From positions 79,401 through 143,400 of the forward strand of contig SVMJ01000002.1 in assembly GCA_015067485.1 (NCBI GenBank): a stretch of 64,000 nucleotides of DNA, written 5' to 3'. This DNA is from Oscillospiraceae bacterium (GTDB taxonomy: Bacteria; Bacillota; Clostridia; Oscillospirales; JAAYXM01). The translations under genes and the position numbers were made by a program. Positions 1 to 8,646 of this stretch are shown one piece after another; position 1 is the stretch's first letter; the number at the start of each line of letters is the position of its first letter. The notes beneath the pieces were generated by a model. It had not been told where the DNA came from. It did no database searches and saw nothing but the letters and a program-made list of their open reading frames with translations.

Positions 1-507
1 ACCGTGTTCGTCTTGCCGAACAATAAAAATATCATCATGGCGGCACAGCAGACTGTGGAACTCTCGGAAAAGAATGTGGTTGTTTTGGAAACCAAGCACA
101 TTCCGCAGGGCATTTCCGCGATGCTTGCATTCGACCCGGATGCAGATGTGGAAGCAAACCGTGATGCAATGACCGCGGCGGCGCAGGGCGTCACCAGCGG
201 CTCGATCACTTATGCGGCAAGAGACAGTGAATTTGACGGTCATAACATCAAAAAAGGCGAGTACCTTGCACTCTGTGAAGGAAAACTCTCCCAGAGCGGT
301 ACTGAACTTGCGGCAGTCATGGAAACCATGGCAGCAGATATGAAACTCGCAGAACATGAGTTCATCACCGTGTTCTATGGCGAAGAAGTGACCGAAGAAG
401 ACGCGGCTAAAATGGAAGAGTTGTGCAAGAAGGCGGCACCCAATGCGGAAGTCATGCTGCTCGAAGGCAACCAACCGGTTTATTACTATATCATTTCAGC
501 AGAATAA
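1..507 (+). CDS. C-terminal part of a FakA/YloV-type DAK2-domain protein (fatty acid kinase subunit), 5' end outside window
   Basis: The reading frame is open from base 1, so the gene starts upstream. The visible 168 residues match the C-terminal region of the YloV/FakA family: an N-rich LPNNKNIIMAAQQ segment, then GISAMLAFDPDAD, and a final acidic domain ending EGNQPVYYYIISAE. In characterised family members this region supports phosphorylation of fatty acids bound to FakB (DegV) partners. The ATP-binding DhaL-like domain would lie outside the window. A strong terminator follows the stop directly, so this is the last gene of its transcript. Family assignment is by recognition of the C-terminal motifs only. 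Confidence 0.75.
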   Translation, partial: TVFVLPNNKNIIMAAQQTVELSEKNVVVLETKHIPQGISAMLAFDPDADVEANRDAMTAAAQGVTSGSITYAARDSEFDGHNIKKGEYLALCEGKLSQSGTELAAVMETMAADMKLAEHEFITVFYGEEVTEEDAAKMEELCKKAAPNAEVMLLEGNQPVYYYIISAE

Positions 508-510
508 AGA

Positions 511-537
511 AACGGTCACCGAAAGGTGACCGTTTTT
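511..537 (+). terminator. Rho-independent terminator after the FakA-like gene
   Basis: A perfect 10-bp stem (AACGGTCACC / GGTGACCGTT) closes a GAAA tetraloop and runs into a T tract. It lies between the stop at 507 and the recG ribosome binding site, so it separates the two transcripts. Confidence 0.9.
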
Positions 538-559
538 GCAAAAAGGAGGTGACTGTGCC

Positions 560-2620
560 ATGCAGGAACATTTGCTCGCTCCCGTGACAAGTTTGAGCGG
601 CGTCGGCGAAAAACGCGCCCAATTACTCGAAAAACTCGGGATCAAAACGATTTTTGACTTAATTGAATACTATCCCCGTGCTTATGAGGACCGTACACAG
701 GTCAAATCCATTGGGAAGACCGAACTGGGCGAGACTGTTTGCGTGGAAGGCACAGTCGCATCTCCCGTGAACACCCGTCTGATCCGCAAAGGACTCACCA
801 TCTCCAAAGTCCGTGTTGTGGACGATACCGGTTCGCTGAGTATCACCTTTTTCAACCAAAGTTTTGTAGAAAATCAGTTGAAAGTAGGCGAAACGTATTG
901 CTTTTACGGGAAAATCGAGGGAAATTTGCTCCGTCGTGAGATGAACACACCTGTTTTTGAACCAATCGGTGCATCTCCGCTCAAAACCCGTCGGCTCATC
1001 CCGATCTATCCGCTCACCGCAGGACTTCCCGCCCATCAACTCTCGGGCTACATCCGTAGGGCGCTCGCGGTTTACAACGATGAATTGACTGATCCGATTC
1101 CGACCGAGATTCGCGCACGTGAAACGCTTGCATTTGCTCGCTTTGCGTATGAAAACATCCATTATCCCATGGATGAAAAAGCGTTGGAACTCGCAAAAAA
1201 ACGTCTGATCTTTGAAGAGTTGTTCTTGCTTTCTATCGGTCTTTTGAAACTTAAAAGCCGTAAAAACGATAAAAATGGACTAAAAATGGGGAAAATCGAC
1301 CTAAATCCGTTCTTTAATGCGCTCCCCTATACACTCACAAACGCACAACTTCGTGCCGTGCATGACGCGACAGAAGATTTGCAAAAGTCGGCATCCATGA
1401 ACCGCTTGGTGCAGGGTGATGTGGGCTCGGGCAAAACCGTGGTCGCCGCCGCGTGTGCATATTTCGCGTGCAAAAGCGGCTTCCAAACCGCGCTCATGGC
1501 ACCCACCGAAATTTTGGCAGAGCAGCATTTGAAAAGTATGCAGGAATTCATGGCTCCCCACGGGATCTCGGTGGAACTGCTCACGGGCAGTATGACCGCC
1601 GCGCAAAAACGTAAATGCAAGGAGCGTCTTGCACGCGGAGAAATCGATCTTCTCATCGGCACCCATGCGATTTTGACCGATGACGTGGAATTTTCGCGGC
1701 TCGGTCTTGTTATCACGGACGAACAGCACCGCTTCGGTGTCCGCCAACGCGCGGCACTCACTGCGAAAGGTGAAAATCCGCACTTGCTCGTCATGTCCGC
1801 GACCCCCATTCCGCGCACACTTGCGCTGATTTTGTACGGCGATTTGGAAGTTTCGATTATCGACGAACTCCCGCCCGGGCGCAAACCCGTGTCCACCTAT
1901 GCGGTGGACGATACCAAACGCGACCGCGCCTACGGATTTGTGCGTGCGCGCTTAGAAGAAGGACGACAAGCCTACATCGTGTGTCCGCTCGTGGAAGAAT
2001 CCGATGCGATGGAACTCAAATCGGTCGAAAACTTCACCAAACAACTGGCAGAGACCAAGTTTTACGGTTACAAAGTCGCCATGCTCCATGGCAAAATGAA
2101 AGGAAAAGAAAAAGACGCCATCATGCGCGCCTTTGCAAACGGGGAGATTCAGGTTTTGGTGTCTACTACGGTCATCGAAGTCGGGGTCAATGTCCCGAAC
2201 GCGACCGTGATGGTGGTGGAAAACGCCGAACGCTTTGGGCTTTCTCAGCTCCATCAGCTGCGCGGACGTGTCGGGCGCGGCTCGGAACAGTCGTATTGCA
2301 TTCTGTTTTCCGAAATTCGCACCGGGATCACGCGTGACCGATTGCGCGTTCTCTGCAAAACCAACGACGGTTTTGTCATCTCGGAAGAAGATATGCGCCT
2401 GCGCGGACCCGGTGATTTGTTCGGCACGCGGCAGCACGGCTTCCCCGATCTCAAGATCGCAGACCTTGTGCGCGATCTGGATGTTTTGCGTACCGCCCAA
2501 GCGGCCGCAAAAGAGATTTTACAGAAAGATCCCACCCTTTCGGACAAAGAACATTTGGAACTCAAATCCCGAATGCAAAACCTGTTCCGTCAGGAAGAAT
2601 ACGGCGATTCGTTTAATTAA
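560..2620 (+). CDS. recG: ATP-dependent DNA helicase RecG
   Basis: RecG is a superfamily-2 translocase that remodels stalled replication forks and branched DNA. The 686 residues fit the family length. Visible are an N-terminal wedge/OB-fold region (helix-hairpin-like SLSGVGEKRAQLLEKLGI near residue 8), Walker A GDVGSGKT near residue 286, the DEQH box (ITDEQHRFG) near 387, SATPIPRTLAL, and the C-terminal LHQLRGRVGRG motif. I chose the ATG at 560 because AAAGGAGGTG lies just upstream. An in-frame TTG at 536 falls inside the preceding terminator. The next gene starts 23 bp downstream and may be cotranscribed. Confidence 0.96.
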   Translation: MQEHLLAPVTSLSGVGEKRAQLLEKLGIKTIFDLIEYYPRAYEDRTQVKSIGKTELGETVCVEGTVASPVNTRLIRKGLTISKVRVVDDTGSLSITFFNQSFVENQLKVGETYCFYGKIEGNLLRREMNTPVFEPIGASPLKTRRLIPIYPLTAGLPAHQLSGYIRRALAVYNDELTDPIPTEIRARETLAFARFAYENIHYPMDEKALELAKKRLIFEELFLLSIGLLKLKSRKNDKNGLKMGKIDLNPFFNALPYTLTNAQLRAVHDATEDLQKSASMNRLVQGDVGSGKTVVAAACAYFACKSGFQTALMAPTEILAEQHLKSMQEFMAPHGISVELLTGSMTAAQKRKCKERLARGEIDLLIGTHAILTDDVEFSRLGLVITDEQHRFGVRQRAALTAKGENPHLLVMSATPIPRTLALILYGDLEVSIIDELPPGRKPVSTYAVDDTKRDRAYGFVRARLEEGRQAYIVCPLVEESDAMELKSVENFTKQLAETKFYGYKVAMLHGKMKGKEKDAIMRAFANGEIQVLVSTTVIEVGVNVPNATVMVVENAERFGLSQLHQLRGRVGRGSEQSYCILFSEIRTGITRDRLRVLCKTNDGFVISEEDMRLRGPGDLFGTRQHGFPDLKIADLVRDLDVLRTAQAAAKEILQKDPTLSDKEHLELKSRMQNLFRQEEYGDSFN

Positions 2621-2643
2621 AAAGCAGAAAGGAATGTCTATTG

Positions 2644-3939
2644 ATGAAAAAAGTAGTCTTTTTATTTCTTTGCTTGACGCTTGCTTTCTCATTTACGGCA
2701 AGTGCTATGTATGAAACACTTGCGGCTGATGAACTGTTCTCACTTGGGTTATTCAATGGAACAGGGGTGGATGAAACTGGAAATCCCATTTACGCATTGG
2801 AACGCACCATGACCCGTCAAGAAGCACTCACTTTATTTATTCGGTTGATCGGACAGGAGAATGAAGCAGTTTCCGGAACATGGGAAACTCCTTTTACCGA
2901 TGTGGACGAATGGGCAAAGCCGTATGTGGGCTTTGCATATGAAAAGGGCTACACCAAGGGGACAAGCGAGACCGCATTCGGTGCAAAATCTGAAGTTACC
3001 GCCGAACATTATCTGACTTTTGTGCTTCGAGCGCTCGGATATTCGGATGAAACTGATTTTTCTTGGAAGCAGGCACCCGAATTTGCGAAAACATTGGCAA
3101 TCACAAACCCCAACAATGCAGAAATCTTCACGCGTGGGGATGCAGTGCTTGCATCTCAAAGTGCGTTGAAAGCTCCGATGAAAGAGAGCGAAACCACGTT
3201 GTTTGAAATGATCTCCAAACGTTTTGAAGGACGTCCCGACGGCGCAAACCGTGTGGCGTTTTCCGGAGAAGGATATTTATTCTATTGGTTCGAAGGAGAC
3301 GTTGCTACTGTCGCCTACTACGGAGCGGATGATAAATTGCTCGACCGATACGATGTGGATCTTCCGGGGTATGACCCACGTATTTCCGTTTTGAAAAAAT
3401 ATGAACTGGGTTCGTACTTCTACGGTGTGCAGGGCGTTTATGAATTAAAAGACGGTCGACTTCTGAAACTTACCGATCGACCCACAGCGGACATGACGTT
3501 TTTGCGTTACGGAGCAGAATCTTCGGCTCCTGTGATTTTGACATTTGACCGCAAGACCCCGATGTATGCGCCCACTGCAGGATATGCAGGGGAGACCATT
3601 CTCGAAGTGAAGCCCGACGGTGGAGAAGATATTTTCCTTGATGGTACTGTCAACCACGGAATGCGCATCACATCCATTTGGAAAGAAGACAGCACGGTTT
3701 GCTTTGAACAGAAAGTTCCGATTGGTCCTGCAGCGTACCATTGTTATCGTTACGCACTGCTTAGAAAGTACGACGGGAAGACGAACAAATACCGCCCCGA
3801 AATCGTGGTAATGGATTTTGAATCCGACTATCAATATGATGAGTCGGGATGGTCGGATGATGACCCGACTGCGTACAAGACTCCTTATCTGGAGAAAGAA
3901 CAAAAGCGTTTGAGTGATCTGGGGATCGGTATAGAATGA
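2644..3939 (+). CDS. Secreted SLH-domain protein of unknown function
   Basis: A 431-residue protein with an N-terminal signal peptide (hydrophobic stretch to about residue 20, ending TASAMYE). It then has two recognisable S-layer homology repeats (about residues 25-75, with MTRQEALTLFIRLIG, and 80-130, with FTDVDEWAKPYVGFAYEKGYTKG) and a weaker third (TRGDAVLASQSAL). The remainder is a beta-rich region without a motif I recognise and ends in an acidic DESGWSDDDPT stretch. SLH repeats usually bind pyruvylated cell-wall polymer, so a surface location is inferred. ATG 2644 is preferred over the TTG at 2641. Confidence 0.8.
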   Translation: MKKVVFLFLCLTLAFSFTASAMYETLAADELFSLGLFNGTGVDETGNPIYALERTMTRQEALTLFIRLIGQENEAVSGTWETPFTDVDEWAKPYVGFAYEKGYTKGTSETAFGAKSEVTAEHYLTFVLRALGYSDETDFSWKQAPEFAKTLAITNPNNAEIFTRGDAVLASQSALKAPMKESETTLFEMISKRFEGRPDGANRVAFSGEGYLFYWFEGDVATVAYYGADDKLLDRYDVDLPGYDPRISVLKKYELGSYFYGVQGVYELKDGRLLKLTDRPTADMTFLRYGAESSAPVILTFDRKTPMYAPTAGYAGETILEVKPDGGEDIFLDGTVNHGMRITSIWKEDSTVCFEQKVPIGPAAYHCYRYALLRKYDGKTNKYRPEIVVMDFESDYQYDESGWSDDDPTAYKTPYLEKEQKRLSDLGIGIE

Positions 3940-3943
3940 AATA

Positions 3944-4248
3944 AAAAGGACGCCGTTCGGCGGCTTCACATAGGGATCATTCGTCTTATGACGGGACTTT
4001 GCGTCCATAGCATCACAAAAACCACTTAGGATCCGCCAGGATTCCCGCGTGATTTTTGCTCGCTCTGAATCACGAAATCCTCGGCATAAGATGCTTTGCA
4101 GTTTTGAGACAGACATTTTTCGCGAAGACAAAGAAGAAAAGCACCGAAAATCCTGACGGATTTCGGTGCTTTTTGATGCAGTATTCGCGGAAAAGGGCGT
4201 ATCAAAACCGATTTCTCCCTATATGAAGACGCCGTTAGGCGTCCTTTT
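3944..4248. repeat. 305-bp intergenic segment bounded by imperfect 33-bp inverted repeats (MITE-like candidate)
   Basis: The interval between two convergent genes holds no supportable gene. Its ends, 3944-3976 and the reverse complement of 4216-4248, match at about 28 of 33 positions: AAAAGGACGCC, CGGCG, CTTCA and ATAGGGA blocks in the same order. Each arm also contains a small GACGCC/GGCGTC-type palindrome and abuts the stop of its flanking gene. A clear target-site duplication is not visible. It may be a miniature inverted-repeat element, or two related terminators facing each other. Confidence 0.5.
4140..4175 (+). terminator. Hairpin with T tract inside the 3.9-4.2 kb intergenic region
   Basis: AGCACCGAAAATCC pairs with GGATTTCGGTGCT, with a single bulge and a short loop, and TTTTTG follows. 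It could end plus-strand transcription from the SLH gene. On the minus strand, the A-rich sequence before the hairpin also gives a T-rich tail. Confidence 0.6.
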
Positions 4249-4251
4249 GTC

Positions 4252-4665
4252 TTAAAAATCAGGGTTATTCGCGCAAATTGCATCGAAAAGTTCACAAAGT
4301 CGGGCGGTGTTACCTGCGAGATACAAGTACCCGAACAGCGCTTCCAGCGCGGTGGCCGAGTGGTATTCTTTCGGGTCTGCCCCTTTCGGGATCGCATGGA
4401 CCTTGGTATTGCGTCCTCGGCGGTAGAGATCTTCTTCAAACTCGGTGAGCAGTGGGAGAATACTCTCCATTGCGACCGCTTGTGCAGGCGCACGCACGCG
4501 TGCCACGGTTTCTTTGTGCAGAGTTTTTGCGGTGGCAAGCCCTTTCGAGCAGAGCCGTGTCCGCACCATGAGTTCATAGACTCCGTCACCCACGTGTGCA
4601 AGAGCGAGCATACTCAGTTGTTGTAAGGAATTTTGATCCATTGCGCCGTGTAAATATTCTTTCAT
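4252..4665 (-). CDS. mrnC: Mini-ribonuclease 3 (Mini-III)
   Basis: Mini-III is an RNase III catalytic domain without a dsRNA-binding domain. It matures 23S rRNA in Firmicutes. The 137-residue length is typical. The catalytic signature appears as HVGDGVYELMVR, with the metal-binding Asp at residue 27, and the second helix motif as ALEALFGYLYLAG. The ATG at 4665 is chosen because AAAGGTG lies just upstream on the minus strand; upstream in-frame starts lack a Shine-Dalgarno. It is monocistronic here and divergent from the adenylate-forming enzyme gene. Confidence 0.93.
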   Translation of the reverse strand: MKEYLHGAMDQNSLQQLSMLALAHVGDGVYELMVRTRLCSKGLATAKTLHKETVARVRAPAQAVAMESILPLLTEFEEDLYRRGRNTKVHAIPKGADPKEYHSATALEALFGYLYLAGNTARLCELFDAICANNPDF

Positions 4666-4719
4666 TATATCACCTTTTCCTATCATAGCGTTTCTGCGCC
4701 GAAATTGCAAGTGCTTTTC

Positions 4720-4748
4720 TTGACCGCGAAAAACGATTGTGATACACT
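4720..4748 (+). promoter_or_regulatory. Sigma-A promoter for the PaaK/CapK-like gene
   Basis: TTGACC, a 17-bp spacer, then TACACT (4743-4748). Transcription would begin near 4755, so the GTG at 4755 is unlikely to be the true start of the following gene. Confidence 0.65.
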
Positions 4749-4781
4749 AACAGGGTGAAAGAGAAAAGGAGCGTGAAACCG

Positions 4782-6122
4782 TTGGATTTGGTGAAACTTT
4801 GGATCGAGCATCTGCTCTATCCGCTCATGGAGCGAAAAAACGGAAACAAGATCCGTGCTTATATCAAAAAACTGCAGGAAACACAGAGTCTGCCGAAAGA
4901 AGAACTGCACAAACTGCAAACCGAAAAACTGGCGGCACTGCTCAAATGCTGTAAGGAGTCCGTCCCCGCCTATGCTGGAATCGAGCTTTTGGATGATCCG
5001 TGGGAAACATTAAAGAGCATCCCGCCGCTTCAGAAAAAAGAATTTCAGAAAAACGGGGAGCGGTATCTCAATTCCGCGTTCCCCAAAGAGAAACGCATCC
5101 CGAACACCACGGGCGGCTCCACCGGTGAGCCCACCCGCTTTTTCATGGACCGCGTGGATGTGGAACATTATGAAGCCGCGCGTTGGCGCGGGCTTTCCTG
5201 GTGGGGGATCACCCCGGGCAGCCGCAGTATTCTGGTGTGGGGAAATCCGCTGGAATTGAACGCAAATCAGCAAAAATCGTATCGCCGTAAGGAAAAATAC
5301 TTAAAAAACCGTATGTTTATCCCCGCGTATGAACTCAGCCCTACGCGTGTGCGCGAATATGTCAAACTGATCGACACCTACCGTCCCGAATATCTCTACG
5401 GTTATTCTTCTTCGCTCTATGCGCTTGCCAGCATGATGAAAGAAGCGGGCGCGTTCCCCAAACGCAAACTGAAAGCCGTCCTTTCCACCAGTGAAACACT
5501 GCACCCGTACCAGAAAGAACTCATCGAAGAGGTGTTCTCCTGCGCGGTGATCAATGAATATGGCGCGCGTGATGCGGGCATTTTGGCATATGCTTGCCCC
5601 AAAGGACATCTCCACATCACCGCAGAAAACGCGATTTTGGAATTGGTCGACCCGAAAACCTATGAACCCGTTGCACCCGGTGAGAGCGGGCTCATTTTGG
5701 TGACCGACTTAAACAATTTTGCCCAGCCCCGACTCCGTTATATCCTGGGCGATATGGCGACCGCAAGTGAACTCACATCGTGTGAATGTGGGGTAACTCT
5801 TCCCATGCTCACCCGTGTGGACGGGCGTGAAGACGATATGCTGGTGCGCGCAGATGGCACGCTCATCCACGGTCATGCAATCAGCCATTTGACACGCAAG
5901 CGGAACGCCATCGCAAAATTCAAAATCGTGCAGACCGACCGCGACCACGCGGATTTGGTCGTGCTGATGAAAGAAGAAAACGCCGCTGAATATGAAGCAT
6001 TTGTCGCAGATGTCCGCGAAATGCTCGCAGGCGTGGAAGTTTCTGCAAAATTGGTGGACGACATTCCACCCGAAAAATCAGGGAAAACGCGCTACGCGAT
6101 CCGTGCGTTCCCGTTGCAGTAA
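4782..6122 (+). CDS. PaaK/CapK-family adenylate-forming enzyme (phenylacetate-CoA ligase-like)
   Basis: About 446 residues related to phenylacetyl-CoA ligase and to CapK proteins of polysaccharide clusters. The nucleotide-binding signature is seen as TTGGSTGEPTRFF, followed by YGYSSSLYALA, INEYGARDAG, LGDMA and a C-terminal domain with DDIPPEKSGKTRY. These enzymes activate a carboxylate with ATP; the substrate here cannot be read from sequence. The TTG at 4782 has AAAGGAG about 10 bp upstream. In-frame GTGs at 4773 and 4755 are alternatives, but one sits on the Shine-Dalgarno and the other on the predicted transcription start. A GDSL hydrolase gene follows 12 bp downstream, suggesting paired action on an acyl group. 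Confidence 0.8.
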   Translation: MDLVKLWIEHLLYPLMERKNGNKIRAYIKKLQETQSLPKEELHKLQTEKLAALLKCCKESVPAYAGIELLDDPWETLKSIPPLQKKEFQKNGERYLNSAFPKEKRIPNTTGGSTGEPTRFFMDRVDVEHYEAARWRGLSWWGITPGSRSILVWGNPLELNANQQKSYRRKEKYLKNRMFIPAYELSPTRVREYVKLIDTYRPEYLYGYSSSLYALASMMKEAGAFPKRKLKAVLSTSETLHPYQKELIEEVFSCAVINEYGARDAGILAYACPKGHLHITAENAILELVDPKTYEPVAPGESGLILVTDLNNFAQPRLRYILGDMATASELTSCECGVTLPMLTRVDGREDDMLVRADGTLIHGHAISHLTRKRNAIAKFKIVQTDRDHADLVVLMKEENAAEYEAFVADVREMLAGVEVSAKLVDDIPPEKSGKTRYAIRAFPLQ

Positions 6123-6134
6123 GGAGAGAGAAGA

Positions 6135-6764
6135 ATGAAAACAATTTTATTCCAGGGCGACTCCATCACCGATGCAGGTCGCGCACGTGAAACAACCGAT
6201 CCCGCATGGTTGATGGGCAGCGGATACCCCACTGTGGTCAGCGCGGCTTTGGGTATTCAAAACCCGGGCGAGTATGCATTCTATAACCGCGGCATCAGCG
6301 GAAACCGCATTGTTGATGTGTACGCGCGTATCAAGAACGATATCATCAACTTAAAGCCCGATTATATGAGCCTTCTCATCGGGGTCAACGATGTGTGGCA
6401 CGAAGACCGCCAAAACGGTGTGGATGCGGAAAAATTCGAGAAAGTTTATCGGATGCTGATCGAAGAAATTTTAGAAGCACTTCCGAATATCAAACTCATC
6501 CTGCTCGGCGCGTTTGTCACACACGGCTGGGAACTGGACAGCCGCTATGATACCTTCCGCGCGGAAGTGGCAAAACGCGCAGAAGCGGCAAAGCGAATTG
6601 CGAACGACTTCGGTTTCCCCTATGTGGATTTGCAGAGCGCATTCGATGCTGCGTGCGAGAAAGCACCCGCAGACTACTGGACGTTAGAAGGCGTCCATCC
6701 CACCGCACAAGGCCATGGCATCATCACGACCGAATGGCTCAAAGCATTCGAAGAAATCAGATAA
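6135..6764 (+). CDS. SGNH/GDSL-family hydrolase
   Basis: A 209-residue esterase-type protein with no signal peptide. Block I is FQGDSITDAG near residue 6, block II has GISGNRIVD, block III is IGVNDVWH, and block V is EGVHPTAQGH with the catalytic Asp/His replaced by the family's ExxHP form (EGVHP). The family cleaves or transfers acyl groups on sugars and other esters. AAGGAGAG precedes the ATG. Tight linkage to the CapK-like gene suggests a two-gene operon closed by the terminator that follows. Confidence 0.87.
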   Translation: MKTILFQGDSITDAGRARETTDPAWLMGSGYPTVVSAALGIQNPGEYAFYNRGISGNRIVDVYARIKNDIINLKPDYMSLLIGVNDVWHEDRQNGVDAEKFEKVYRMLIEEILEALPNIKLILLGAFVTHGWELDSRYDTFRAEVAKRAEAAKRIANDFGFPYVDLQSAFDAACEKAPADYWTLEGVHPTAQGHGIITTEWLKAFEEIR

Positions 6765-6766
6765 AA

Positions 6767-6797
6767 AAGGAAGGTTCGAAAGAACCTTCCTTTTTTT
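6767..6797. terminator. Bidirectional terminator between the GDSL hydrolase and ridA
   Basis: AAGGAAGGTTC pairs perfectly with GAACCTTCCTT around a GAAA tetraloop, with A6 before it and T7 after. It can end both the plus-strand operon and the minus-strand ridA transcript. Confidence 0.88.
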
Positions 6798-6803
6798 GTT
6801 TTA

Positions 6804-7178
6804 TTATTCTGCGGCGATGACGTCGAGTTCGATCAGCGCGCCTTTCGGGATTTCGAGTCCGCCCACCGCACAGCGTGCGGGGAAGTCGGAAGCGAACTGT
6901 TCCGCATAAATGCGGTTGACTGTTTCAAAATCGGAAAGGGATTTCAGGTAGACTGTGATCTTCACCGCGTTTGCAAGACTTGTCCCTGCCGCTTCCAAAA
7001 TTGCGGAAACATTTTGGAACGCTTGTCTTGCCTGTGCTTCAATGCCGTCTACGATGACGCCTGTCTGCGGATCAAGCGGAAGCTGACCGGAGACGAAGAC
7101 AAATCCGTTTGTTTTGATTGCCTGGGAGTACGGGCCGATCGCCTTGGGTGCGGAATCGGTATGAATGACTTGTTTCAC
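6804..7178 (-). CDS. ridA: RidA-family enamine/imine deaminase
   Basis: RidA hydrolyses reactive 2-aminoacrylate and related imines. The 124-residue protein shows IGPYSQA (Tyr17), VFVSGQLPLDP and the signature ARCAVGG-LEIPKGALIELDVIA, with Arg102 in the carboxylate-binding position. The start is a GTG at 7178, preceded by AAAGGAAG with an 8-bp spacer. Longer in-frame starts would place this Shine-Dalgarno inside the coding region and exceed the family length. It lies downstream of the channel gene on the same strand. Confidence 0.93.
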   Translation of the reverse strand: MKQVIHTDSAPKAIGPYSQAIKTNGFVFVSGQLPLDPQTGVIVDGIEAQARQAFQNVSAILEAAGTSLANAVKITVYLKSLSDFETVNRIYAEQFASDFPARCAVGGLEIPKGALIELDVIAAE

Positions 7179-7231
7179 AAAAAACACTTCCTTTGTTGAT
7201 AGTTTGGAGAAGTCAGTTAAATCAGACAAAA

Positions 7232-7927
7232 TTACTTATCTTGGTTCAACTCGTTCATATAACCGGCAGTAATGATGCCTGTTGGTAAGGCGACAATGGC
7301 AATGCCCATAAACGAAGAGAGCATACTCACAACTCTGCCAACATCACTTGTAGGATAGATATCACCATAACCGACGGTGGTCAGAGTAACGACAGCCCAA
7401 TAGACTGCGTCGAAAAAGGAGTCAAAACTGTTTGGTTCAACCTGGAACATGATTAAGGCAGATAATAGGATATACCCGCCTGCCAAAATACAGACTGCGT
7501 ATAACCCTTTCTTTTCTTTCTTGATGACTGAAAGAATTAGATTGAAACTTTTGGAATATCTCAGCAATCTCAATGCCTTAAATGCTTTGTTCAATCGGAA
7601 CAATCGGAACAATTTGAAGCCAGAATTGAGAACTGTCAAAGATGGCAAAATGGAGAGCAAATCCACGATTGCAAAGAAACTGAATGGATATCGTAAAAAA
7701 GCAGCCACTTTTTTTTCGGGATACTTCAGATCCGAAGTAAACCAACGGAGTAAATAATCCGTGATAAAGACGACCACAGTGATTCTGTCAATCCACATGA
7801 AAAGTGGTGTCGATTCCTTAAAGCAAAGGGGAATAATGCTCGAAATAATGCAAATCAGCATAAAACGGTCATAATAAATTCCGCTTTTTTTATCGCTTTC
7901 AAGCATTTGATAGATTTTCTCTTTCAA
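7232..7927 (-). CDS. Voltage-gated potassium channel subunit
   Basis: A 231-residue six-helix channel. The selectivity filter TVGYGD is at residues 184-189. The S4 sensor has regularly spaced basic residues (FKLFRLFRLNKAFKALRLLR, about 104-123). Hydrophobic segments S1-S3 precede it, and S5 and S6 flank the pore. There is no cytoplasmic RCK or cyclic-nucleotide domain. Its role is K+ flux across the cytoplasmic membrane, with gating inferred from S4. The start is uncertain: a TTG at 7927 with a weak Shine-Dalgarno, or the internal ATG eight codons in. It lies between lexA and ridA on one strand. Confidence 0.87.
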   Translation of the reverse strand: MKEKIYQMLESDKKSGIYYDRFMLICIISSIIPLCFKESTPLFMWIDRITVVVFITDYLLRWFTSDLKYPEKKVAAFLRYPFSFFAIVDLLSILPSLTVLNSGFKLFRLFRLNKAFKALRLLRYSKSFNLILSVIKKEKKGLYAVCILAGGYILLSALIMFQVEPNSFDSFFDAVYWAVVTLTTVGYGDIYPTSDVGRVVSMLSSFMGIAIVALPTGIITAGYMNELNQDK

Positions 7928-7966
7928 GCGAAATCACAACCCTTTTTCTCTATAGACTATTTTTTA

Positions 7967-8560
7967 TCAATAATAACGCATGGACGCGAGAACGCGCCCG
8001 AGAATCTGCGCGTTTGTGCCGTCGATCGGAGCGTAGTTGGGGTTCTCGGGGAGCAGCCACACTTGTTTTCCCGTGCGGGAAAGACGCTTGACCGTCGCCT
8101 CATCTTCGAGCAGGGCGACTACGATCTCGCCATGCTCCGCAGTTTCCTGCTGCTCTACCACGATGACGTCATCGGGTAAAATCCCCGCGTGGATCATCGA
8201 GTCACCCTTGACTCGGAGTGCGAACAGTTGCTTTTGCGAGCGAGTGGTGTCAAACGGGATATAGCCTTCCACGTCTTCGGTAGCCAGGATGGGAATACCT
8301 GCGGCGACCCGACCGAGAATGGGGACTTGGCGGAATGCGGGTTCATCCGTATCGTCCGACAGGGTGATCGCGCGGGTTTTGGAGGTTGCACGGGAGAGAT
8401 AGCCCATTTTTTCCAAGTTGGCCAGTTGTGCATGGACCGATGCGGGGGAACTTAAGCCCACGCCTTCGCAAATATCGCGCACGGCAGGGGGATACCCTTC
8501 TTCTTGCACATAATCTTTGATAAATTGCAGAATCTGCTCTTGTCGTGCGGATAGTTTCAT
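7967..8560 (-). CDS. lexA: LexA repressor, SOS regulator
   Basis: LexA represses DNA-damage genes until RecA-stimulated self-cleavage. The 197 residues have an N-terminal winged helix (SSPASVHAQLANLEKMGYL) and a C-terminal S24 peptidase domain. The scissile bond is Ala87-Gly88 in RVAAGIP, the nucleophile is Ser121 (KGDSMI) and the general base is Lys158 (EATVKRL). A strong AAAGGAGGG precedes the ATG. A LexA-box-like sequence overlaps its predicted transcription start, suggesting autoregulation. Confidence 0.96.
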   Translation of the reverse strand: MKLSARQEQILQFIKDYVQEEGYPPAVRDICEGVGLSSPASVHAQLANLEKMGYLSRATSKTRAITLSDDTDEPAFRQVPILGRVAAGIPILATEDVEGYIPFDTTRSQKQLFALRVKGDSMIHAGILPDDVIVVEQQETAEHGEIVVALLEDEATVKRLSRTGKQVWLLPENPNYAPIDGTNAQILGRVLASMRYY

Positions 8561-8591
8561 GCGTAGTGCCCTCCTTTGGAAATTATGTAAC

Positions 8592-8605
8592 CGAACATCC
8601 TATCG
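8592..8605 (-). promoter_or_regulatory. Candidate LexA operator
   Basis: CGAAC-ATCC-TATCG: one half site is a perfect match to the Gram-positive CGAAC-N4-GTTCG box and the other is degenerate. It overlaps the +1 region of the lexA promoter. Confidence 0.5.
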
Positions 8606-8608
8606 GAA

Positions 8609-8637
8609 ATTATAACATAATTCGACAAAAAAATCAA
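8609..8637 (-). promoter_or_regulatory. lexA promoter
   Basis: On the minus strand, TTGATT (8632-8637), a 17-bp spacer, then TATAAT (8609-8614). Transcription would start near 8602, inside the candidate LexA operator. Confidence 0.7.
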
Positions 8638-8646
8638 ACATTTGTT

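Noticed and set aside
6767-6797. A tRNA T-arm-like GGTTCGA string
   Set aside because: It is the loop side of a rho-independent terminator; no tRNA cloverleaf can be built around it.
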